From the NCBI GenBank assembly GCA_018715445.1, contig DVLP01000336.1, positions 1-18,454 on the forward strand: DNA of 18,454 nt, in the 5' to 3' direction. Origin of the DNA: Candidatus Avipropionibacterium avicola. Lineage in GTDB: Bacteria; Actinomycetota; Actinomycetes; Propionibacteriales; Propionibacteriaceae. A program made the position numbers and the translations under genes. Below the pieces are notes generated by a model, which was given only the letters and a program-made list of their open reading frames with translations, had not been told where the DNA came from and did no database searches. Below, one piece after another: positions 13,932 to 18,454 of the stretch (position 1 is its first letter; each line of letters opens with the position of its first letter).

Positions 13932-14851
13932 ACCGGTCCCTCGAAGGTCGTGCGGCCGCGCAGCTTGGCCGCCAGTTCGTCGTCGATCCCGTCGGCGACA
14001 TCGCTCATCACCCGGACCGCATGGTGCAGGTGGGCCGGCACGAACGGGCGGCCGTGGACCGACAGGGTCACGAAGACCCGGTCGCGGATCAGTTGGAACC
14101 GCACCCAGCGGGCGTCGGCGTTGAGGTCGTTGAGCACCTCGGTCGCCCGGGAACGGCCCTCCACGTCGTGGACCACGATCGCAAAGACCATCACCTCCTG
14201 GCCGTCGGGGTGGGTCCGCAGGAAGACCATGGTGGAGCCGACCCGGATCGCGACATCACCTTCGCTGTCGCGCAGCGGCTGGTGGCCGAACATGTCGGTC
14301 AGCTCCGCCTCGACCAGCTGGTCCAGGTGCGCGGCATCGGTCGGCATCACCGCGACCACGTCGTCGTCGGCGATCGCGACCGGTTCCTCGTGCACGACCG
14401 GCTGGGGCTGCAGGATCTCGGCGAGCTGGTCCGGAGACAGGAAGACCGGGTGCGGGACCCCGTACACGTCACGCAGGGCGCTGACCGCCATCGCCGCCAG
14501 CTGGTCTGACTCGAACTGGTCCTGCTCCACCCAGAGGTTGGCCGTCGGATGGTCGCCGTCGGCGTGCGGTGGCTGCCAGCCGGCTCGCTCCATCGCGGCC
14601 AGTTGGTCACCGGTGAGTTGGTAGGCGTCGTCAAGCACCGCATTGCTGGCGGCCTCACAGCGCACCACGTCACGTCGGGGCGAGGAGAACAGCAGGTACG
14701 GTCCGTGCTCGGCATCGGTGGCGGTGGCCGTCCCGATGGTCATGTCGGCGGTGTCGTCGATCACCGAGATGATCTCGGACAACCTGCTCTCGAACCCGGA
14801 CCACGCTTGCGCCGTGCTCCGATCCAGGTCGAAGTCGGAGTACTCGTTCAT
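13928..14851 (-). CDS. TY-Chap / YbjN-fold two-domain protein
   Basis: A 307-residue soluble acidic protein with no signal peptide. The N-terminal part (about 13-145) has the pattern of the actinobacterial TY-Chap N-terminal domain: AWSGFESRLSEII, YLLFSSPRRDVVRCEAASNAVLDD, LTGDQLAAMERAGWQPP, and the closing VSALRDVYGVPHPVFL. A linker rich in Val, Glu and Asp follows. Residues 175-295 (LVEAELTDMFG, VAIRVGSTMVFLRTHPDGQEVMVFAIVVHDV, VLNDLNADARWVRFQLIRDRVFVTLSVHGRPF) resemble a YbjN-like peptide-binding chaperone fold. The function is unknown. ATG 14849-14851 has GGGAG seven bases upstream. The stop overlaps the start of the NRAMP-like gene, so the two products are made together and could be linked in function. 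It is a distant fold relative of the tandem YbjN pair at 143-1056. Confidence 0.78.
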   Translation of the reverse strand: MNEYSDFDLDRSTAQAWSGFESRLSEIISVIDDTADMTIGTATATDAEHGPYLLFSSPRRDVVRCEAASNAVLDDAYQLTGDQLAAMERAGWQPPHADGDHPTANLWVEQDQFESDQLAAMAVSALRDVYGVPHPVFLSPDQLAEILQPQPVVHEEPVAIADDDVVAVMPTDAAHLDQLVEAELTDMFGHQPLRDSEGDVAIRVGSTMVFLRTHPDGQEVMVFAIVVHDVEGRSRATEVLNDLNADARWVRFQLIRDRVFVTLSVHGRPFVPAHLHHAVRVMSDVADGIDDELAAKLRGRTTFEGPV

Positions 14852-14927
14852 CGGCCGCTCCCAGACACCATGGACCTGAACCTACACGTCCCGCCTCACC
14901 GACGGCAGGACCCGGACCAGAGCCGTC

Positions 14928-15890
14928 TCACAGCTGTGACACCAGGGCCACGATGCCCACGATGACCGGCACCGAGCCGAGGGTGTTGATGAAGATCGCA
15001 TCGCGGGCCAGCACGATCCCGGTCTGGTAGCGCAGCGCGAAGGTGAACACGTTCTGCGCGGTCGGCAGGGCAGCGATGATGCACACCCCGAGCAGGGCCA
15101 TGTCATGCAGTCCGAGCAGGTGGTAGCCCACCAGCCCGGCCACCAGCGGCTGGACGATCAGCTTCAGCAGGCTGATCAGCCCGAGGTAGCGCACGTTCTC
15201 GCCGCGACCGGGCAGCGGACCGAGTCGCAGGCCGATGCCGTACGCGATCAACATGGCCGGGATCGCCATCCCCCCGATCAGCTCGACCGGGTCGTTGATC
15301 ACCGCCGGCAGCTGCCAGCCGGTCAGCGCCAGCACCACCCCGATCAGGGAACCGACGAGCATCGGGTTGGTGATCGGGCCCAGCACCATCCGCCACCGGC
15401 GCCGCGCCCGTTCGGCGGCGGTCTCGGAGTCACCGGCACTGGCCCGCTGCTGCAGGACGTCGATCACGGCCAGCCCGATCGGTTGCAGCAGCACCAGCTG
15501 GACCAACAGCATCGGCGCGATCACCGAGCCGTCGCCCAACACGTACGCAGCGATCGGCAGGCCGAGGTTGCCGGCATTGACGTAGGAGGTGCAGAAGGTG
15601 CCGATCACGGTCTCGGTACCGCTGCGCTTCCAGATCAGCCGGGCCGCGAGCACATGGATCAACGCCGTGGCCGCCACCCCACTGACCGAGGCGATCAGGT
15701 TCGAGGAGAACAGGGTGTGCACGTCGGCCGAGCCCATCACGGTGATCATCAGGCACGGCGAGGCGACGTGGAAGACCAGTTTGGCCAAGATCTCCTGGGC
15801 GTTCGCGCCGACCACGCGGGTGTGGGCCAGCACCATCCCCACGCCGATCACGATGGCCAGGATCGCGAAGCCGTTCAGGACCCCGCTCAA
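14928..15890 (-). CDS. AEC-family (auxin efflux carrier-like) transporter
   Basis: A 320-residue membrane protein with ten predicted helices in two halves, joined by a charged loop (QQRASAGDSETAAERARRRWR, about 146-166). Family marks are LAKLVFHVASPCLM (35-48), SYVNAGNLGLPIAAYVLGD (102-120) near the first half crossover, and in the second half ITNPMLVGSLIGVVLAL, IPAMLIAYGIGLRL, LLKLIVQPLVAG and ALPTAQNVFTFALRY. Such carriers export or import organic anions in bacteria; the substrate cannot be read from sequence. The start is TTG 15888-15890, because a GAGGAG site lies eight bases upstream. An ATG five bases upstream opens only Met-His-stop. It follows nrtR by 73 bases with a hairpin in between, so co-regulation with NAD genes is possible but unproven. 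Confidence 0.9.
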   Translation of the reverse strand: MSGVLNGFAILAIVIGVGMVLAHTRVVGANAQEILAKLVFHVASPCLMITVMGSADVHTLFSSNLIASVSGVAATALIHVLAARLIWKRSGTETVIGTFCTSYVNAGNLGLPIAAYVLGDGSVIAPMLLVQLVLLQPIGLAVIDVLQQRASAGDSETAAERARRRWRMVLGPITNPMLVGSLIGVVLALTGWQLPAVINDPVELIGGMAIPAMLIAYGIGLRLGPLPGRGENVRYLGLISLLKLIVQPLVAGLVGYHLLGLHDMALLGVCIIAALPTAQNVFTFALRYQTGIVLARDAIFINTLGSVPVIVGIVALVSQL

Positions 15891-15925
15891 TGCATGTCTC
15901 CTCGATCAGGGGTGCAGTGCCGGGC

Positions 15926-15961
15926 ACGATCCTACGGCGGGGCGTCCCTGCGGCGGATCGT
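15926..15961 (-). terminator. Long imperfect hairpin between nrtR and the AEC transporter gene
   Basis: The outer arms 15926-15932 (ACGATCC) and 15955-15961 (GGATCGT) pair perfectly over 7 bp. Inside them, on the minus strand, GCAGGG-ACG-CCCCGC can form a second stem with one mismatch. The structure begins three bases after the nrtR stop codon and could end or attenuate nrtR transcription. No T tract follows. Confidence 0.45.
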
Positions 15962-15963
15962 TC

Positions 15964-16692
15964 TCAGGACGGGCGCAGCACCGCGAACGGGTCGGTGGTG
16001 CGCGCGGTACGGGAGGTGAAGCGGTACTCGGCGGCCGGACGTCCCCCACTCGGTCCGGCCGGCACCGTACGACCGGTCGCCTCGAGTTGGCCACGACGTT
16101 GCAGCACACGCTGCAGGTTCGTCGGGTCCAGGTCGTGACCCAGGGCGGCCCGGTAGACCTCCCGCAGCTGGGCGATCGTGAAGCAGGGCGGGGCCAGGGC
16201 GAAGCCGAGGTTGGTGTAGCTCAGCTTGTTGCGCAGGCGTTGGGCCGCGACCGTGACGACATCGGCGTGGTCGAAGGCCATCGGCGGCAATGCGGTCACC
16301 GGGCACCAGTCGGCGTGGTCGGGCAGCTCCGGCTCGGCATCGGTCGGCACCAGCGCGAGGTAGGCGGTCGCGACGGTGCGCTGAAACGGGTCCCGGTCGA
16401 TCCGCGAGCGGGTGTCGAGCTGTTCGGAGTGGGCCACATGGGCCAGGTCGACCCGGGCGGCCAGGGTCCGCTCGAGGCACTGCTCCATCGTCTCGTCGGG
16501 CTGCAGCGGTGCGCTGGGCAACGCCCATCGGCCCTCGTACGGGTCGCGGGGACGCTGCCAGGCCAACACCTGCAGGCCCAGCGCCGACTCGCCACCGCCC
16601 GGTGCGACGCGGGGTCCCACGCGGAACACCGTGGCCAGCACCTCATGGCGGTAGGTGGGCACCGTCGACGTGCTCGGTTCGTGTTCCGCCAT
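15964..16692 (-). CDS. nrtR: NrtR-type Nudix-related transcriptional regulator of NAD synthesis
   Basis: A 242-residue regulator. Residues 16-140 form a Nudix-like domain (EVLATVFRV...LGLQVLAWQRP..PYEGRWALPSAPLQPDET), and 163-225 a winged helix (FTIAQLREVYRAALGHDLDPTNLQRVLQRRG..EATG......GRPAAEYRF), the classic NrtR architecture. The Nudix box is degenerate: the REUxEExGU core reads ERTLAARVDL (74-83), missing the metal-binding Glu pair. This suits the known role of NrtR domains as ADP-ribose-type sensors rather than hydrolases. The gene is divergent from nadA, the usual NrtR target, and shares a 60-base gap holding a 23-base palindrome. ATG 16690-16692 lacks a Shine-Dalgarno site; TAGCAT six bases upstream suggests a leaderless transcript. 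Known members repress NAD genes and release DNA on binding an NAD metabolite. Confidence 0.93.
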   Translation of the reverse strand: MAEHEPSTSTVPTYRHEVLATVFRVGPRVAPGGGESALGLQVLAWQRPRDPYEGRWALPSAPLQPDETMEQCLERTLAARVDLAHVAHSEQLDTRSRIDRDPFQRTVATAYLALVPTDAEPELPDHADWCPVTALPPMAFDHADVVTVAAQRLRNKLSYTNLGFALAPPCFTIAQLREVYRAALGHDLDPTNLQRVLQRRGQLEATGRTVPAGPSGGRPAAEYRFTSRTARTTDPFAVLRPS

Positions 16693-16698
16693 GGCGGC

Positions 16699-16704
16699 AT
16701 GCTA
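16699..16704 (-). promoter_or_regulatory. Candidate -10 element of nrtR
   Basis: Minus-strand TAGCAT lies six bases before the nrtR ATG, which has no ribosome binding site. The spacing suits a leaderless transcript. The adjacent operator palindrome at 16717-16739 would lie between the -10 and -35 regions, which fits autoregulation. Confidence 0.4.
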
Positions 16705-16714
16705 GCGTCATCGG

Positions 16715-16720
16715 TAGTTT
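16715..16720 (+). promoter_or_regulatory. Candidate -10 element of nadA
   Basis: TAGTTT (TANNNT) would start transcription around 16727, inside the operator palindrome and about 26 bases before the nadA ATG. No clear -35 is visible, so this is tentative. Confidence 0.3.
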
Positions 16721-16739
16721 GCGACTGACAGTCGATAAC
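16717..16739. promoter_or_regulatory. Probable NrtR operator
   Basis: An imperfect 23-base palindrome: GTT, two unpaired bases, CGACTG, centre A, CAGTCG, two unpaired bases, AAC. The inner 13 bases are a perfect inverted repeat. It lies midway between divergent nrtR and nadA and overlaps the likely promoters of both, exactly where an NrtR operator is expected. Binding itself is inferred from context. Confidence 0.7.
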
Positions 16740-16752
16740 CAAGGAAGTGGTC

Positions 16753-17763
16753 ATGACCATCGCCCCGCCCCCCACCACCGGACCGGCCCGCAGCACCGCA
16801 CCCGATCTGGACTGGCGCACCGAGGTGCGCCGCCTGGCCGCCGAGCAGGACGCGGTGATCTTGGCGCACAACTACCAGGTGCCCGAGATCCAGGACGTGG
16901 CCGACCACGTCGGCGACTCCCTCGGCCTGTCCCGACTGGCCGCCAGTGCCGACGCGGGCACGATCATCTTCTGCGGGGTGCACTTCATGGCCGAGACCGC
17001 GAAGCTGCTCTCCCCCACCAAGCGGGTGCTGATCCCCGATGCCACGGCGGGCTGCTCGCTGGCCGACTCGATCACCGCCGAGCAACTGCGCGCCTGGAAG
17101 GCCGAGCACCCCGGCGCGGTGGTGGTCTCCTACGTCAACACCACTGCGGCGGTGAAGGCCGAGACCGACATCTGCTGCACCTCCTCGAACGCCGTCGACG
17201 TGATCGAGTCGATCCCGTCCGACACCGAGATCCTGTTCTGTCCCGACATGTTCCTCGGCGCCCATGTGAAGCGGATGACCGGTCGCGACAACATCCATGT
17301 CTGGCTGGGCGAGTGCCACGTCCACGCCGGGATCTCGCCGGACAACCTGATCGGTGCAGTCCAGGACAACCCCTCGGCCGAGCTCTACGTCCACCCCGAG
17401 TGCGGCTGCTCCACCTCGGCGCTGTGGCTCAACTCCCGTGGGGAGCTGCCCGCCGAGCGGACCACGATCACCTCCACCCAGGGCATGCTCGACGCCGCCC
17501 GCACCACGACCGCCGACACCGTCCTGGTCGCCACCGAGATCGGGATGCTGCACCAGCTGCGTCAGGTCAACGACCACACCCGCTTCGAGGCGGTCAACCC
17601 GCAGGCCTCCTGCACCTACATGAAGCAGATCACCCCGGCCAAGCTGCTGGCCAGCCTGCAGCAGGGTCGCGACGAGGTGGACGTGGACCCCGAGATCGCC
17701 GAGCGCGCCCGCAGCAGCGTCGAACGGATGATCGCGATCGGCAATCCCGGGAGCGGCGAATGA
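16753..17763 (+). CDS. nadA: Quinolinate synthase NadA
   Basis: A 336-residue [4Fe-4S] enzyme that condenses iminoaspartate with dihydroxyacetone phosphate to quinolinate, the second step of de novo NAD synthesis. It shows the three-fold repeated domain signatures [21 protein letters not shown] (37-56), [16 protein letters not shown] (71-86), [11 protein letters not shown] (95-105), [24 protein letters not shown] (125-148) and [13 protein letters not shown] (282-294). The likely cluster ligands are Cys101, Cys217 (in HPECGC) and Cys287. ATG 16753 is chosen because AAGGAAG (16741-16747) lies five bases upstream; a GTG two codons earlier overlaps that site. The stop overlaps the nadB ATG as ATGA. 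Regulation by the divergent NrtR is likely through the palindrome 13 bases upstream of the start. Confidence 0.97.
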   Translation: MTIAPPPTTGPARSTAPDLDWRTEVRRLAAEQDAVILAHNYQVPEIQDVADHVGDSLGLSRLAASADAGTIIFCGVHFMAETAKLLSPTKRVLIPDATAGCSLADSITAEQLRAWKAEHPGAVVVSYVNTTAAVKAETDICCTSSNAVDVIESIPSDTEILFCPDMFLGAHVKRMTGRDNIHVWLGECHVHAGISPDNLIGAVQDNPSAELYVHPECGCSTSALWLNSRGELPAERTTITSTQGMLDAARTTTADTVLVATEIGMLHQLRQVNDHTRFEAVNPQASCTYMKQITPAKLLASLQQGRDEVDVDPEIAERARSSVERMIAIGNPGSGE

Positions 17764-18454
17764 GCACCGACGGTTGCGACGTCGTCGTGGTCGGGACCGG
17801 GGCCGCCGGCCTGACCGCCGCCCTCGGCCTGGCCGGGGCCGGCCGTGACGTGGTCCTGATGAGCAAGACCGGAGTGGGCGGTGGCTCGACCGCCTGGGCC
17901 CAGGGTGGCCTGGCTGCGGTGATCGACCCGCAGGACTCGGTCGAGCTGCACGTCCACGACACCCTCGAGGCCGGGGCCGGGCTCTGCGACCCGGCGACCG
18001 TGGCCGACCTCGTCGAGGCTGCCCCGACCGCGATCGACGATCTGGTCCGTCTCGGGGCACGGTTCGACACCGAGGACGACGGCCGTCTGGCCCTGGCCCT
18101 GGAGGGCGGCCACCACGCCCGCCGGGTGGTGCACGCCGGTGGCGATGCCAGTGGCGCCGAGGTGAGCCGGACCCTCACGACCGCGGTCGCGGCCCTGGTC
18201 GACCAGGGGCGGCTGCGGGTGGTCGAGGACACCATCGCCGTCGATGCGGTCCGCGACATCCGTGGCGCCGTCTGCGGGGTGAGCACCCTCGACCGCCATG
18301 GTCGCCATGACGTGCTGGCCGCCCGCGCGGTGGTGCTGGCCACCGGTGGGATCGGCCACCTGTGGGATGCCACCACCAATCCGGCAACCTCGACCGGTGA
18401 CGGGCTGGCCCTGGCGCTGCGGGCCGGCGCCGTCGTGCGTGACGTCGAGTTCAT
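17760..18454 (+). CDS. nadB: L-aspartate oxidase NadB (N-terminal part, cut by the window end)
   Basis: The reading frame opens at ATG 17760 and runs without a stop to the window end, giving the first 231 residues of a protein usually about 530 long. It starts with the FAD-binding [18 protein letters not shown], followed by [20 protein letters not shown], typical of the succinate dehydrogenase/fumarate reductase flavoprotein family. [23 protein letters not shown] and [34 protein letters not shown] match NadB. It oxidises L-aspartate to iminoaspartate, the substrate of NadA. The 4-base overlap with nadA suggests translational coupling; nadC is likely to follow outside the window. It could be confused with another family flavoprotein, but its place after nadA settles it. 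Confidence 0.95.
   Translation, partial: MSTDGCDVVVVGTGAAGLTAALGLAGAGRDVVLMSKTGVGGGSTAWAQGGLAAVIDPQDSVELHVHDTLEAGAGLCDPATVADLVEAAPTAIDDLVRLGARFDTEDDGRLALALEGGHHARRVVHAGGDASGAEVSRTLTTAVAALVDQGRLRVVEDTIAVDAVRDIRGAVCGVSTLDRHGRHDVLAARAVVLATGGIGHLWDATTNPATSTGDGLALALRAGAVVRDVEF

Noticed and set aside
14852..14875. GTCTGGGAGCGG before the TY-Chap start is identical to the end of the first YbjN gene (VWER)
   Set aside because: A 12-base match containing a Shine-Dalgarno sequence in GC-rich DNA is probably chance; no further similarity flanks it.
14901..14927. GACGGC/GCCGTC inverted repeat after the AEC transporter gene
   Set aside because: Only a 6-bp stem with a 15-base loop and no T tract; too weak to call a terminator.
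1..18454. CRISPR arrays, tRNA or rRNA genes, insertion sequences, integrases or attachment sites
   Set aside because: None seen: no regularly spaced repeats beyond the short ones listed, no transposase or integrase motifs, and base use is even across the window.

Overview
The window is GC-rich and has strong third-position G/C bias. Its gene content points to a high-GC Actinomycete, and a member of the Propionibacteriales (for example Propionibacteriaceae) would fit. Supporting signs are a mycobacterial-type Ku, a WS/DGAT-family acyltransferase, a PAC2 protein, an Rv3235-like small protein, a SigB/HrdB-type sigma factor and an NrtR-nadA-nadB locus. The placement is inferred from gene families, not from a search. 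I see no rRNA, tRNA, CRISPR array, IS element or phage gene. No stretch longer than about 175 bases lacks a gene.

Left part (1-3854). The 3' end of a plus-strand gene, probably a Gfo/Idh/MocA oxidoreductase, converges on a compact minus-strand operon. In transcription order that operon is WS/DGAT-like acyltransferase, a small DUF6912-like protein, Ku, and two tandem YbjN-domain proteins. The first pair and the last pair are joined by 4-base ATGA overlaps. The acyltransferase has Leu in place of the catalytic second His of HHxxxDG.

Centre (3939-7014, plus strand). This part holds a polytopic membrane protein, an Rv3235-family protein and a group 2 sigma-70 factor. The two intergenic gaps here are the densest regulatory DNA in the window. 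The first (5247-5417) has a terminator-like hairpin, a 20-base tandem repeat and an 8-9 bp GC hairpin. The second (5910-6060) has a 10-bp stem-loop, six copies of TCAGGG/CCCTGA, and a leader hairpin that abuts the sigma gene's Shine-Dalgarno sequence.

Right part (7039-16692, minus strand). In transcription order: nrtR, an AEC-family transporter, a YbjN-fold (TY-Chap-like) protein, an NRAMP-like transporter that overlaps it by GTGA, the HrpA helicase, a PAC2 protein and acyl-CoA thioesterase TesB. The NRAMP-like protein lacks the DPGN motif and the TM6 Met of the family. Divergent from nrtR, nadA and nadB (4-base overlap; nadB cut by the window end) carry out de novo quinolinate synthesis. A 23-bp imperfect palindrome between nrtR and nadA is the likely NrtR operator.

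Most genes are ordinary housekeeping or conserved actinobacterial genes. I do not see a complete new defence or biosynthetic system. The best leads are the two family members with missing active-site residues, the layered control region of the sigma factor gene, and several probable leaderless starts.
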